This document shows, piece after piece, positions 37,512 to 50,426 of a DNA stretch of 64,000 nucleotides. Made by a program: the position numbers and the translations under genes. Source of the stretch: Paraglaciecola sp. GTDB lineage: Bacteria > Pseudomonadota > Gammaproteobacteria > Enterobacterales > Alteromonadaceae. How positions within the stretch are numbered: position 1 is the stretch's first letter; each line of letters opens with the position of its first letter. Under the pieces are notes generated by a model. That model saw nothing but the letters and a program-made list of their open reading frames with translations. It was not told the origin of the DNA and ran no database searches. The stretch lies in the NCBI GenBank assembly GCA_009993955.1, contig JAACSL010000010.1, positions 58,322 through 122,321 of the forward strand, read 5' to 3'.

Positions 37512-39218
37512 ATGAGTATTCAAACCCTAACATTTATTATTGTCGGCCTGTCGTTTGCCCTGTATATCGGCATTGCAATTTGGGCAAGAGCGGGCTCAAC
37601 CCAAGAGTTTTATGTGGCCGGAGGGGGCGTTAATCCCATCGCTAATGGCATGGCCACAGCAGCGGATTGGATGTCTGCCGCCTCATTTATTTCCATGGCG
37701 GGTCTAATCTCCTTTATGGGTTACGACGGTGCCGTGTACTTACTTGGGTGGACAGGTGGTTACGTGCTGTTAGCACTGTGTTTAGCGCCGTATCTGCGCA
37801 AGTTTGGCAAGTTTACAGTGCCTGATTTTATTGGTGATCGCTATTACTCTCAAACTGCTCGAACGGTAGCCGTCATCTGCGCTATTTTTGTATCGTTTAC
37901 TTATGTTGCTGGCCAAATGCGCGGCGTCGGTGTGGTTTTTAGTCGCTTTTTAGAGGTTGATATTACCCTTGGGGTGGTGATTGGCATGGCCATCGTCTTT
38001 TTTTATTCCGTATTAGGCGGAATGAAAGGCATTACCTACACACAAGTCGCTCAATATTGTGTATTAATTTTTGCTTACTTGGTGCCGGCAGTATTTATTT
38101 CCATCATGATCACCGGTCATGCTCTGCCACAAAGTGGCTTTGGCGCAACCTTGGCGGATGGTTCGGGGGTGTATTTACTGGAAAAATTGGACGGACTCTC
38201 CGCACAGCTTGGTTTTCAGGCTTATACCGAAGGCAGTAAAAACACCATCGATGTGTTTTGTATCACCGCGGCTTTAATGGTGGGCACAGCGGGTCTACCT
38301 CATGTCATTGTGCGTTTTTTCACGGTACCCAAGGTACGCGATGCACGTAAAAGTGCCGGTTGGGCCCTGCTGTTTATTGCTATTTTATATACCACCGCCC
38401 CCTCGTTGGCTGCATTTGCGCGCATCAATATGATCGAAACCATCAATGGCCCTGAGCAAAGCGGCACCCCTTATGCTGAAGCGCCGACTTGGATCACCAA
38501 TTGGGAAAAAACCGGCCTGATAACCTGGCAAGACAACAATGCCGACGGCAAGATGTTCTATGCCGGGGACGAGCGTAATGAAATGACCGTTGATCGGGAT
38601 ATCATGGTGTTGGCCAATCCTGAAATTGCCAACTTACCAAATTGGGTAGTGGCTTTAGTGGCGGCTGGTGGCATTGCCGCCGCCCTCTCCACTTCGGCAG
38701 GTTTGTTGCTGGTGATATCCACGTCCATTTCCCATGACTTATTAAAACGTAATCTCATGCCGGCTATTTCAGAACGTCGAGAATTATTTTACGCCCGCTT
38801 GGCGGCAGCGGCCGGGGTAATTGTTGCTGGGATCTTGGGTATTTACCCCCCTGGATTTGTCGCTCAGGTGGTGGCTTTTGCTTTTGGTCTTGCCGCATCC
38901 AGCTTCTTCCCAGCCATTATCCTTGGTATTTTCTACAAACGCATGAACAGCCAAGGTGCCATTGCTGGAATGATTGCGGGTATTACCTTTACCAGCGCCT
39001 ACATTGTGTACTTTAAGTTTATTAATCCTGAGGCAAATACAGCGGTGAATTGGTTGCTGAATATCTCGCCAGAAGGTATCGGTACGGTGGGCATGTTGAT
39101 CAATTTTGCAGTGGCTTTGAGTGTGCATAAATTCACCGGTGACTCACCGGCACATATTCAGCAATTGGTGGAGGATATTCGCTTTCCAGAAGGAGCAGGA
39201 AAAGCGCAAGACCATTAG
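37512..39218 (+). CDS. Sodium:solute symporter (SSS family, acetate permease-like)
   Basis: This 568-residue inner-membrane protein has about 13 helices and the SSS pattern 'FYVAGGGVNPIANGMATAADWMSAASFISMAGL', seen as FYVAGGGV, ATAADWMSAASF and 'GWTGGYVLLAL'. The sodium-site serines are in 'AALSTSAGLLLVISTSISHDL' (ALSTSAGLL). It resembles ActP and the VC2705 subgroup, which pair with DUF4212. Acetate or another short monocarboxylate is the probable substrate, driven by sodium. No acs gene is adjacent. A bidirectional terminator-like hairpin follows. Confidence 0.9.
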   Translation: MSIQTLTFIIVGLSFALYIGIAIWARAGSTQEFYVAGGGVNPIANGMATAADWMSAASFISMAGLISFMGYDGAVYLLGWTGGYVLLALCLAPYLRKFGKFTVPDFIGDRYYSQTARTVAVICAIFVSFTYVAGQMRGVGVVFSRFLEVDITLGVVIGMAIVFFYSVLGGMKGITYTQVAQYCVLIFAYLVPAVFISIMITGHALPQSGFGATLADGSGVYLLEKLDGLSAQLGFQAYTEGSKNTIDVFCITAALMVGTAGLPHVIVRFFTVPKVRDARKSAGWALLFIAILYTTAPSLAAFARINMIETINGPEQSGTPYAEAPTWITNWEKTGLITWQDNNADGKMFYAGDERNEMTVDRDIMVLANPEIANLPNWVVALVAAGGIAAALSTSAGLLLVISTSISHDLLKRNLMPAISERRELFYARLAAAAGVIVAGILGIYPPGFVAQVVAFAFGLAASSFFPAIILGIFYKRMNSQGAIAGMIAGITFTSAYIVYFKFINPEANTAVNWLLNISPEGIGTVGMLINFAVALSVHKFTGDSPAHIQQLVEDIRFPEGAGKAQDH

Positions 39219-39246
39219 CTAGCCGTCAAATTCTAATGGCTTAATC

Positions 39247-39281
39247 AGGTATTCAGCGTGCAAGTACGGTGCTGAATACCT
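39247..39281. terminator. Bidirectional hairpin between the symporter gene and fadH
   Basis: AGGTATTCAGC and GCTGAATACCT form a perfect 11-base stem around a 13-base loop, between two converging genes. T-runs are short on both sides. Confidence 0.6.
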
Positions 39282-39315
39282 TGCTTCGATGGTTTACTTA
39301 CTCAATCATTGCCAA

Positions 39316-41433
<2,118 letters not shown>

Positions 41434-41490
41434 CTAGGCCTGAATTTAGATAGGATGCAGGCCTATTAGTAGTTTAGGTAAGTTGTCACT

Positions 41491-43350
41491 ATGTCGTCAG
41501 GAACAAGCTGGACAAAATTGTTTTTTGTAGGTCTTTGGTCAATTCTTAATTTTTGCCGTAAGTTATTCTTTAATATCATTTTTATCATTATTTTTATCGC
41601 GTTCATCACCGTTCTTCTTAAAGACAAAGACAAAGTCGTGGTGCCCAGCGATTCCGCGTTGATCGTAAAAATGGCAGGCAGCCTGGTGATTGAAAAGCGC
41701 GGGGTTGATCCCTTCGAAGAATTTATGCAAGAAGCCTTTGAAGATGACAACAAGGATGCCGAAGTCATGCTACAAGATGTTTTGTTTGCCCTAGAAAATG
41801 CCAAACATGACAAACGTATCAAGGTCTTGGTGCTGGATTTATCTATGCTCAGCAGTGCAGGCTTGGATAAATTAGAACAGGTCGCTCAGGGCATAGAAAG
41901 CTTTAAAGAGAGTGGTAAACCTGTTTATGCGGTAGGGGATTATTTCAGTCAAAACCAATATTATTTGGCCGCCCATGCAGACCATCTATACCTCAATCCT
42001 ATGGGTTTTATGTTATTCGAAGGTTATGGTCGTTATCCCACATACTACCGTTCAATGATCGAAAAACTAAAAGCCAAGACCCACATTTTTAAGGTGGGCA
42101 CCTACAAATCGGCCATCGAGCCTTATATTCGTGATGACATGTCTGATGCTGCCAAAGAAGCAAACCAAGCTTGGTTGTCTGCGATGTGGAGCCAATATAA
42201 ACAGAATGTGGCGCAGACCCGAGGTGTATCAGTCGATAATTTTGATGATAAGTTGGATGAGTTTTATAACAAATTTGACGCAGCAAACGGTGATTTTGCG
42301 CAGTACGCCTTGCAAAATGGCTGGGTGGATGCCCTAAAAACCCGCGAACAAGTTAGACAAGAGCTTATCGAGGTTGTCGGCAAAAACGATAATGGTGACA
42401 CCTTCACCCAGATAACCTTAGCCAACTATTTAAAAATCATTAATCCACCCTTGCCTACTGTGCAAAATAATATCGATAAAGTCGGTATCGTGGTCGCCAA
42501 AGGGTCAATCCTTGATGGTAAGCAGAAACCCGGTGAAATCGGTGGCGACAGTACCGCAGCGTTACTGCGTAAAGCCCGCCTAGATAACAGCATTAAATCT
42601 GTGGTGTTATATGTGGATTCGCCAGGTGGCAGTGCCTTCGCATCGGAAATAATCCGTCAAGAAGTGGAAGAACTGAAAGCCGCAGGCAAACCTGTTGTTG
42701 CGGTTATGAGTACTTATGCGGCCTCTGGCGGTTATTGGATCTCGGCGGGCGCAGACCAAATTTGGGCCGCCCCCAGCACAATCACCGGTTCGATTGGTAT
42801 CTTCGGTATGTTTTTAACCTTTGAAAATACCTTAGATTACCTTGGTATTCATACAGATGGTGTGGGTACCACTGAGTTTGCTGGTCTGCGCTTATCCAAG
42901 GACTTAGATCCGGGCATGGCTAAAATTCTGCAACGTGGCATTGAACATGGTTATGACCAGTTTATTTCCTTGGTTGCTGATAAACGCAACATGAGCAAAG
43001 AGCAAGTCGACCACATTGCTCAGGGGCGGGTATGGATAGGCAATACGGCTAAGGAACTTGGTTTAGTTGACGAACTTGGTTATTTGCAAGACGGGATTAA
43101 ATCAGCCGCCAAATTGGCCAACCTAGACCAATATGATACTCAGTACGTACAACGTAACTTGAGTAGCAAAGAGTTGTTTTGGAAGGAAGTGCTTGGTCAA
43201 GCGGCCGTTTATATGGACGGCAGTTTTAAAACCAAAACCCCTTCTGGATTGCTCAAATTAGTCAATTCGGTATCGGCGGAATTAGACCTCAGTATCAAGT
43301 TTAATGATCCACGTGGTGTCTATGCCTTTTGCCTAGAGTGTAATTTGTAG
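41491..43350 (+). CDS. sppA: Signal peptide peptidase SppA, 67K type
   Basis: This 619-residue inner-membrane serine protease degrades cleaved signal peptides. A single N-terminal helix (about 22-42) anchors it. The N-terminal half carries the general-base Lys206 in 'VGTYKSAIEPY', and the C-terminal half the nucleophile Ser412 in 'AASGGYWISAGAD', matching the Lys/Ser dyad split over two tandem domains in the E. coli enzyme (618 residues). 'YVDSPGGSAFASE' forms the oxyanion region. It is divergent from fadH; an inverted repeat (TAGGCCTG/CAGGCCTA, 41435-41465) lies in the shared promoter region. Confidence 0.96.
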   Translation: MSSGTSWTKLFFVGLWSILNFCRKLFFNIIFIIIFIAFITVLLKDKDKVVVPSDSALIVKMAGSLVIEKRGVDPFEEFMQEAFEDDNKDAEVMLQDVLFALENAKHDKRIKVLVLDLSMLSSAGLDKLEQVAQGIESFKESGKPVYAVGDYFSQNQYYLAAHADHLYLNPMGFMLFEGYGRYPTYYRSMIEKLKAKTHIFKVGTYKSAIEPYIRDDMSDAAKEANQAWLSAMWSQYKQNVAQTRGVSVDNFDDKLDEFYNKFDAANGDFAQYALQNGWVDALKTREQVRQELIEVVGKNDNGDTFTQITLANYLKIINPPLPTVQNNIDKVGIVVAKGSILDGKQKPGEIGGDSTAALLRKARLDNSIKSVVLYVDSPGGSAFASEIIRQEVEELKAAGKPVVAVMSTYAASGGYWISAGADQIWAAPSTITGSIGIFGMFLTFENTLDYLGIHTDGVGTTEFAGLRLSKDLDPGMAKILQRGIEHGYDQFISLVADKRNMSKEQVDHIAQGRVWIGNTAKELGLVDELGYLQDGIKSAAKLANLDQYDTQYVQRNLSSKELFWKEVLGQAAVYMDGSFKTKTPSGLLKLVNSVSAELDLSIKFNDPRGVYAFCLECNL

Positions 43351-43375
43351 TATTAAAAAGGGGCAACACGCCAGA

Positions 43376-43867
43376 TTACGCTAAGGTATGCGTACTGTGT
43401 AATCTGGCATCTAAACTCAAGGCGGCATTTTTAGCCTCGATGGCGTAGTTTTCAAGGGCAATATCTTCATCGCTTTGTGGTTGCCAAGCCGGCACAGAAA
43501 CCGGCTGTCCCTTCTCGTCACAGGCGACAAAAACCATCATACTGTGTCCCGTTTGCTCCACCACATCCAACTTTGGATCACTGGCTTCAATCTTAATAAA
43601 AATATGCATACTGGTGCGCCCGGTGTGGATTACGCGGGCATTTAGGGTAACCAATTGCCCAACTTGTACCGGGCGTAAAAAGCGAATGGCGCCAATAGAC
43701 ACGGTGACACAATATTTACCACTGTATTGCGCAGCACAGGCATAACCAGCTTGATCCATCCATTTCATCACGATACCACCGTGCACTTTGCCACCAAAGT
43801 TGACATCGGTGGGCTCGGCTAAAAAACGAAAATCAATGGAACGGCGTGGCTGCAAAGCTTGGGTCAT
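43376..43867 (-). CDS. Acyl-CoA thioesterase, hot-dog fold (YciA/ACOT type)
   Basis: This 163-residue protein is a single hot-dog domain with the family signature 'DVNFGGKVHGGIVMKWMDQAG' (core GGKVHGGIVMKWMD with the catalytic Asp), 'VSIGAIRFLRPVQVGQLV' and 'VARVIHTGRTSM'-like sequence (RVIHTGRTSMHI). It hydrolyses acyl-CoA to free acid and CoA. Chain-length preference cannot be read from sequence. It is convergent with sppA, 25 bases apart. Confidence 0.9.
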   Translation of the reverse strand: MTQALQPRRSIDFRFLAEPTDVNFGGKVHGGIVMKWMDQAGYACAAQYSGKYCVTVSIGAIRFLRPVQVGQLVTLNARVIHTGRTSMHIFIKIEASDPKLDVVEQTGHSMMVFVACDEKGQPVSVPAWQPQSDEDIALENYAIEAKNAALSLDARLHSTHTLA

Positions 43868-44001
43868 AGGTGCCTCATTAACATTGGAAAACAGGAGATA
43901 TGCGGTAAACTATACCGACTATTTTTCAATCTGCGAAGTGTAGCGACGTGATCCCATTGACATCACGTCACAACCGGTATTGAACGTGAACAAAGGCTAG
44001 T

Positions 44002-44496
44002 GTGAAAATAAACGGTATCGATTCAGCGAAGCAACAAATTAGTCAACATGTCGCGGTGTGTATCAACCAGGCATCTAGCTATTTTTCTCGTGTTTTCCCG
44101 ATGCCTGATATCAATTTCAAGCAACGAGGAAAAATCGCCGCCAGCGCCCAACTGCAGAAAAATACCCTGCGCTTCAATCCTGTATTAATGATGGATAATT
44201 TGCCGCGTTTCCTCAATGAAGTGGTGGCTCACGAAGTATCTCACTTGCTGGCTTTTCAACTGTATGGACGAGTGAGACCCCACGGTAAAGAGTGGCAGGC
44301 CTTAATGCTCGAGGTCTTTGGTGTTAATCCCAAAACTTATCACAATATGGACGTGAGCAAGGTAGTGGGTAGACAGCTTCCCTACCTCTGTGCCTGTGGT
44401 GTGGTGCACTTAAGCATTAGGCGCCATAACAAGGTTGTGCGCAAAATTCAGCGCTATCGCTGTCTTAAATGCGGCGAAATCTTACAGGCTGCGTAA
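44002..44496 (+). CDS. sprT: SprT family zinc metalloprotease-like protein
   Basis: This 164-residue protein has the gluzincin motif HEVSH in 'VVAHEVSHLLAFQLYG', then 'PHGKEWQALM' and a C-terminal zinc ribbon (CACG ... CLKCG). This is the SprT-like domain layout of E. coli SprT, related to the SPRTN proteases that act on DNA-protein crosslinks; the bacterial function is unproven. The start is a GTG at 44002. Confidence 0.92.
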   Translation: MKINGIDSAKQQISQHVAVCINQASSYFSRVFPMPDINFKQRGKIAASAQLQKNTLRFNPVLMMDNLPRFLNEVVAHEVSHLLAFQLYGRVRPHGKEWQALMLEVFGVNPKTYHNMDVSKVVGRQLPYLCACGVVHLSIRRHNKVVRKIQRYRCLKCGEILQAA

Positions 44497-44526
44497 ACCA
44501 AAACGGGGTCTAAAGTCTATTTGGTA

Positions 44527-44973
44527 TTAAAACCAACGACGTGTAAAGGCTTTGTCTAATTCCTCAAAAGCAGTTTTGAGCAAATGCGCCAACTCCATGT
44601 ATTTTGGTTTGCCTTTAGGCTGCTGCAAACTACAGCCCTGCAACTGCATATTATGCTGGATCTCAAAATACCAACTCGACAAAGCAGGGGGCAAAATTTG
44701 ATTAGCGCGGTGCCCGAGCCATAACAATCCCTGCATGGGTAAGGTCAGAAAAAATGCGCCCACCGCTAATGCCTGAGGCAGTTGTTGTACCCCTTGTACG
44801 TTCACCAAAGTAGCCACCACCAACACCGCTAATGGCGGCATGACCTTAATTGATAGGCGGGTGGCTGAAATTACCCGGTTTTCAGGAAAAAGCGTAGTTA
44901 ACTGTTCCTGTGTTGGCCAAGTTTGCATGTATTGTTGACCATCTTTAAACAGACCGCCCAAAGTTTGCGCCAC
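44527..44973 (-). CDS. yfbV: UPF0208 (DUF412) membrane protein YfbV
   Basis: This 148-residue protein has two membrane helices (about 45-62 and 68-86) and family-typical sequences 'GQQYMQTWP', 'FPENRVISATR', 'LPMQGLLWLGHRA' and 'LPPALSSWYFEI'. The E. coli homologue YfbV influences macrodomain insulation of the Ter region. It is divergent from ackA-pta, exactly as in E. coli. Confidence 0.93.
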   Translation of the reverse strand: MAQTLGGLFKDGQQYMQTWPTQEQLTTLFPENRVISATRLSIKVMPPLAVLVVATLVNVQGVQQLPQALAVGAFFLTLPMQGLLWLGHRANQILPPALSSWYFEIQHNMQLQGCSLQQPKGKPKYMELAHLLKTAFEELDKAFTRRWF

Positions 44974-45087
44974 AGGTAGCTCCTCTTCATAGCCCTATAG
45001 CGCAGTGTAGCGCTTTAGGCAGTATTTGACCAAACATCATTATTCATAGCTTATGCCCAACAATAAGGCACGTAAGTTCACTGCGTT

Positions 45088-45099
45088 ATTGTATACAAT
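45088..45099. promoter_or_regulatory. Perfect 12-bp palindrome upstream of ackA
   Basis: ATTGTATACAAT is an exact palindrome about 80 bases upstream of ackA in the divergent yfbV/ackA gap. It is a possible regulator site; it does not match FNR (TTGAT-N4-ATCAA). A -10-like TATAAA follows at 45140. Confidence 0.3.
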
Positions 45100-45177
45100 C
45101 GCTAAACAATCAGTACCCAAATTAAACGAGTCAGGCTAGTATAAAGTTTACATATCAATGCCAAGTAATGATAAAAA

Positions 45178-46380
45178 ATGCTTATGAATCAATATGTACT
45201 TGTCCTGAACTGCGGCAGCTCTTCGATTAAGTTTGCCATCATCGACGTGGCCAGTGGCGACGCTTTGTTACAAGGCTTAGCGGAAAATCTGGGCAATCAG
45301 AGTAGTCAGCTGCGCTACACCCATGCACAACAAAAAGCGCAGGGTGCATTATCTGCTGCTGCCAATCATCAAGATGCCTTAAACGCCATCGTGGACGTAT
45401 TGCAGCAGTTTCCTGAGTTAAACCAGGCTTTGGTTGCCGTGGGGCATCGCGTGGTGCACGGTGGTGAAACCTTCACGCATTCCACCCTCATCAACGCAGA
45501 GGTGAAACAAGCCATTCAGAAAACCGCACACATGGCGCCCCTGCACAACCCAGCGAATCTTGCTGGCATTGAAAGTGCACAAGCTGCCTTCCCCAACTTA
45601 CCCCATGTAGCCGTTTTTGATACTGCGTTTTTTCAAACAATGCCCAAACATGCCTATTTGTATGCCCTGCCCTATGACTTGTACACTAAGCATGGGATCC
45701 GGCGTTATGGTTTTCATGGTTCCAGCCATTATTTTGTCGCCCATCAAGCCGCGCATCTGCTGCACAAAGATATCCATCAGTGTAATTTGATCACCGCACA
45801 TTTAGGTAACGGTTGCAGTATCGCTGCGATAAAAGCAGGTCGAGCTGTGGATACCAGTCTTGGTTTTACGCCGTTGGAAGGCTTAGTGATGGGGACGCGT
45901 TGCGGCGATATTGATCCCAGTTTACCTAGCTTTTTGATTGACCAATTAGGCTACACTTCACAACAAGTAACGGATTTACTCAATAAACAATCCGGTTTAC
46001 TTGGTATTTCTGAGCTCAGCAATGACTGTCGCGCCCTCGAAGAAGAACAGGCAAAAGGCAATCGACACGCCAAACTAGCCTTAGACATGTTTGTCTATCG
46101 CTTAGTGAAATATATTGGTGCCTACTTAGCCGTTGTCGGCCCGTTGGACGCCTTAGTATTTACTGGGGGAATTGGCGAAAATTCTGCCTACATTCGCTCA
46201 CAAACCCTAATTCAGCTCAGTCATCTGGGTTTTGAAATAGATAAATTGCGTAATCAACAAATGCGTTTTGGTCGCTCAGGACTGATCTCCGTTGCTACAT
46301 CCCATCCTGTGTATGCCATTGCCACCAATGAAGAATGGGTCATAGCCCAAGATGCGCTGCAATACACAAACAAAACGTAA
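45178..46380 (+). CDS. ackA: Acetate kinase
   Basis: This 400-residue ASKHA-fold kinase interconverts acetate plus ATP and acetyl phosphate. Motifs: 'VLNCGSSSIKFAI' at the start, 'VGHRVVHGGE' (substrate Arg), 'FDTAFFQTMP', 'YGFHGSSHYF', 'AHLGNGCSI', and 'FTGGIGENSAYIR'. The start may be the ATG at 45178 or the one at 45184 (MNQYVLV). It forms an operon with pta, nine bases downstream, for acetate overflow and recovery. Confidence 0.97.
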   Translation: MLMNQYVLVLNCGSSSIKFAIIDVASGDALLQGLAENLGNQSSQLRYTHAQQKAQGALSAAANHQDALNAIVDVLQQFPELNQALVAVGHRVVHGGETFTHSTLINAEVKQAIQKTAHMAPLHNPANLAGIESAQAAFPNLPHVAVFDTAFFQTMPKHAYLYALPYDLYTKHGIRRYGFHGSSHYFVAHQAAHLLHKDIHQCNLITAHLGNGCSIAAIKAGRAVDTSLGFTPLEGLVMGTRCGDIDPSLPSFLIDQLGYTSQQVTDLLNKQSGLLGISELSNDCRALEEEQAKGNRHAKLALDMFVYRLVKYIGAYLAVVGPLDALVFTGGIGENSAYIRSQTLIQLSHLGFEIDKLRNQQMRFGRSGLISVATSHPVYAIATNEEWVIAQDALQYTNKT

Positions 46381-46389
46381 GGAGTGAAC

Positions 46390-48552
46390 ATGCCGCGGCG
46401 AATAATGTTAATCCCTGTGGGCAACAGCGTCGGTTTAACCAGCGTTAGTTTAGGTTTGGTGCGAGCCATGCAACAGCAAGGTTTGAAAGTTAATTTTTTC
46501 AAACCCATTGGCCAACCACGCCAAGGTGAAAACGAAGTCGAAAAGTCCACCACCATCGTTGAGCAAGTAGGCTTGCTAAAACCCGCCCCACCGCTAAGCA
46601 CGGCTTACGTGGAAGACATGATCAGCAAAGACAAATTGGACGTGCTCCTCGAAGAAATCATCGCGTTGTACGAAGAGTACGCCAACACCGATGGCAAAGC
46701 CGACGACATCAGTATCATTGAAGGTTTGATCTCCACGCAAAATCATCCTTACGCAGTGCGTTTAAACCGAGAAATCTGCAACGCATTGGATGCGCGCATT
46801 GTATTAGTCAGCTCACCGGGCAATCTAAATCTGACCCAGCTCAATGACAAATTGGAAATCGTGGCAGATAACTACGGCGGCCACAAAGCCAAAAAAGTGT
46901 TGGGCTGCATTTTTAACAAGGTCAATGCGCCTTTGGATGAACGTGGTCGTTTAAGTGCAGATTTGATGGAAGAACACAACGATGACAACACCTTAAAGAT
47001 CATTAAAAGACTCAAGAAGCTGCCCATTTTCTCTAAGTCATTTGCTTTACTTGGCTGCATAACCTGGAGTTTTGATTTAGTGGCACCACGGGTTAAAGAT
47101 GTATGTAATCACCTCAATGCCAGTATGTTGAATGAAGGCGACTATCAGCACCGCCGCCTCAGAAGCGTGCATTTTTGTGCGCGTGAAATACACAACATGG
47201 TGTCGGTGCTAAAACCCGGTGCCCTGTTGGTGATGTCGGGAGATCGCAGCGATGTATTTGTGTCTGCCTGCCTAGCCACGCAAAATGGCACCAAGATTGG
47301 TGCTTTGTTGTTGACGGGTGGCTACGAGCCCGATCCACGCATAAAAGAACTTTGCGCCCAAGCGTTAGCAAGCGGCTTACCTGTGATGCTGGTAAAAGAG
47401 AATACCTGGCAAACATCGCTCAACTTGCATTTCTTTAACCAAGAAGTACCGGTGGATGATGAGCAACGCATCAATCGCGTGATGGACCATGGCGCTGGGT
47501 GCATCGATCCAGCATGGATTGCCTCACTCAGCCAAGGGGCGAGCAAAGCGTTGCGCCTCTCCCCCCCCGCTTTTCGCTACAAGTTAACCCAACTCGCTAA
47601 AGCCGCCCGTAAAACCATTGTATTACCCGAGGGTGATGAACCGCGTACGATCAAAGCAGCGGCGATTTGTGCAGAGCGTGGTATTGCCAACTGCATTTTG
47701 CTCGGTGAAAAAGCCGAAATTTTACGCATTGCTGAACAACAAGGTGTGCAACTACCTGATTCGGTGAAAATTATGCAGCCCGAAGAGGTACGCAGTCGCT
47801 ACATCGATCCCTTAGTTGAGTTGCGCAAACACAAAGGACTCACTGCAGTAGTGGCAGAAGAACAATTGCTCGACAACGTGGTATTAGGCACGATGATGTT
47901 GCAGCAAGGCGATGTGGATGGTTTAGTGTCTGGGGCGGTGCATACCACAGCCAATACCATCCGCCCTGCCTTACAGCTGATTAAAACAGCCCCTGGCGCA
48001 TCATTGGTGTCTTCGATCTTTTTTATGTTGTTACCAGAACAAGTACTGGTCTACGGTGACTGCGCCATCAACCCTGACCCCAACGCCGAGCAACTTGCCG
48101 ACATTGCTATTCAGTCAGCAGACTCAGCGGCAACGTTTGGCATAGAACCAGTGGTGGCGATGATCAGTTACAGCACGGGAGATTCAGGCACTGGTGTCGA
48201 TGTAGACAAAGTAAAAAAAGCCACAGAAATTGCTCAGCAAAAACGCCCAGATTTATTGATTGATGGTCCCTTGCAATATGATGCCGCAGTCATGGAGAAT
48301 GTGGCGCGGAAAAAAGCCCCAAATAGCAAAGTAGCCGGCAAAGCCACTGTGTTTATTTTTCCTGATCTTAATACTGGTAATACAACATATAAGGCTGTAC
48401 AACGCAGTGCTAATTTGCTGAGTATTGGGCCAATGCTGCAAGGCATGGGCAAACCCGTGAATGATTTAAGTCGAGGAGCCTTGGTGGATGACATCGTGTT
48501 TACCATTGCTCTGACGGCTATTCAAGCTACTCAGTCACCCGGGAAATCATAG
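46390..48552 (+). CDS. pta: Phosphate acetyltransferase, long form
   Basis: This 720-residue enzyme converts acetyl-CoA and phosphate to acetyl phosphate. I use the ATG at 46390 ([12 protein letters not shown]), which sits six bases after AAGGAG; the GTG at 46384 overlaps that site. The N-terminal third is the P-loop-like BioD-type domain ('[19 protein letters not shown]'), the middle a DRTGG domain, and the catalytic PTA domain starts near 390 ('[18 protein letters not shown]'), with '[20 protein letters not shown]' and '[22 protein letters not shown]' signatures. Length fits the enterobacterial long class (714). Confidence 0.97.
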   Translation: MPRRIMLIPVGNSVGLTSVSLGLVRAMQQQGLKVNFFKPIGQPRQGENEVEKSTTIVEQVGLLKPAPPLSTAYVEDMISKDKLDVLLEEIIALYEEYANTDGKADDISIIEGLISTQNHPYAVRLNREICNALDARIVLVSSPGNLNLTQLNDKLEIVADNYGGHKAKKVLGCIFNKVNAPLDERGRLSADLMEEHNDDNTLKIIKRLKKLPIFSKSFALLGCITWSFDLVAPRVKDVCNHLNASMLNEGDYQHRRLRSVHFCAREIHNMVSVLKPGALLVMSGDRSDVFVSACLATQNGTKIGALLLTGGYEPDPRIKELCAQALASGLPVMLVKENTWQTSLNLHFFNQEVPVDDEQRINRVMDHGAGCIDPAWIASLSQGASKALRLSPPAFRYKLTQLAKAARKTIVLPEGDEPRTIKAAAICAERGIANCILLGEKAEILRIAEQQGVQLPDSVKIMQPEEVRSRYIDPLVELRKHKGLTAVVAEEQLLDNVVLGTMMLQQGDVDGLVSGAVHTTANTIRPALQLIKTAPGASLVSSIFFMLLPEQVLVYGDCAINPDPNAEQLADIAIQSADSAATFGIEPVVAMISYSTGDSGTGVDVDKVKKATEIAQQKRPDLLIDGPLQYDAAVMENVARKKAPNSKVAGKATVFIFPDLNTGNTTYKAVQRSANLLSIGPMLQGMGKPVNDLSRGALVDDIVFTIALTAIQATQSPGKS

Positions 48553-48645
48553 GTGCACGGCAGAGCGATATTTAGCTTTTGTGTCGCCTTGCTATTGAAA
48601 GTCTGGCTTGCGTCCCTATCTCTGCAAGCTAATTGTTAAATTTAA

Positions 48646-49653
<1,008 letters not shown>

Positions 49654-49660
49654 GCCAAAC

Positions 49661-49685
49661 AAGGCCTCAACAAGAGGCCTTTTTT
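49661..49685 (+). terminator. Rho-independent terminator after trxB
   Basis: AAGGCCTC and GAGGCCTT form an eight-base stem with an AACAA loop and a T-run, eight bases after the trxB stop. Confidence 0.88.
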
Positions 49686-49718
49686 AATCATAAACTCAAA
49701 AAAAGAAGACACGAGTAG

Positions 49719-50426
49719 ATGATCAGTTTAGCTAAATTAGGCACCACCCTCGTTTTCCCTCAACCATCAAAGGCACTGAGCGATCCTAACGGACTATTGG
49801 CTTTTGGTGGTGATTTGTCGGTGGCACGTTTACGCCAAGCCTATGCCAATGGTATTTTTCCTTGGTTTGGCGAGGGAGAGCCTATCTTGTGGTGGTCTCC
49901 TGACCCAAGAGGTGTGCTCCCCCTTGAGCAGTTCAACTGTTCAACGAAACTCGCAAGAACAATCCGTCAGCGACGGTTTAGGGTAAGTGTAAACCAAGAC
50001 TTCAGTGGGGTAATTAATGCTTGTGCCACAATACCTCGCAATACCTCTGGTACCTGGATCACCAAGAAGATGTTGAATGCCTATATTGACTTGCACCAAG
50101 CCGGCCACGCGCATTCCATCGAAGTGTGGCAGGGTGAAGCCTTAGTTGGCGGTTTGTATGGGGTGGTCAGTGGTAAGTTATTTTGTGGTGAATCGATGTT
50201 CCATCAACGGACTGATGCTTCTAAAATCGCCTTGTTCCATCTTATTGAATTGCTCAAACACGAAGGCGCAAACTTGATAGATTGTCAGATGCAAAACCCA
50301 CATCTAGCCAGCTTAGGTTGCATTGAGATGCCTCGTGCTAACTTTTTAAAGGTGCTTGAGCAACTTAATCAGCAGCAGTTTTCAGCAGAATGCTGGCAAG
50401 CACGCACCTTAAGTGAAGCGCAATGA
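49719..50426 (+). CDS. aat: Leucyl/phenylalanyl-tRNA--protein transferase
   Basis: This 235-residue enzyme adds Leu or Phe from tRNA to proteins with N-terminal Arg or Lys, marking them for ClpS-ClpAP degradation. Family sequences: 'FPQPSKALSDPNGLLAFGGDLS', seen as LLAFGGDLS, 'YANGIFPWFGEGEPILWWSPDPRGVL' (GIFPWF, WWSPDPR), 'HSIEVWQGEALVGGLYGV' and 'LFCGESMFH'. Its stop overlaps the bpt start (ATGA). ClpS and ClpA are encoded nearby on the other strand. Confidence 0.96.
   Translation: MISLAKLGTTLVFPQPSKALSDPNGLLAFGGDLSVARLRQAYANGIFPWFGEGEPILWWSPDPRGVLPLEQFNCSTKLARTIRQRRFRVSVNQDFSGVINACATIPRNTSGTWITKKMLNAYIDLHQAGHAHSIEVWQGEALVGGLYGVVSGKLFCGESMFHQRTDASKIALFHLIELLKHEGANLIDCQMQNPHLASLGCIEMPRANFLKVLEQLNQQQFSAECWQARTLSEAQ

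Noticed and set aside
45088..45099. FNR or ArcA site for ackA
   Set aside because: ATTGTATACAAT does not match the FNR consensus, and no ArcA direct repeats are evident.
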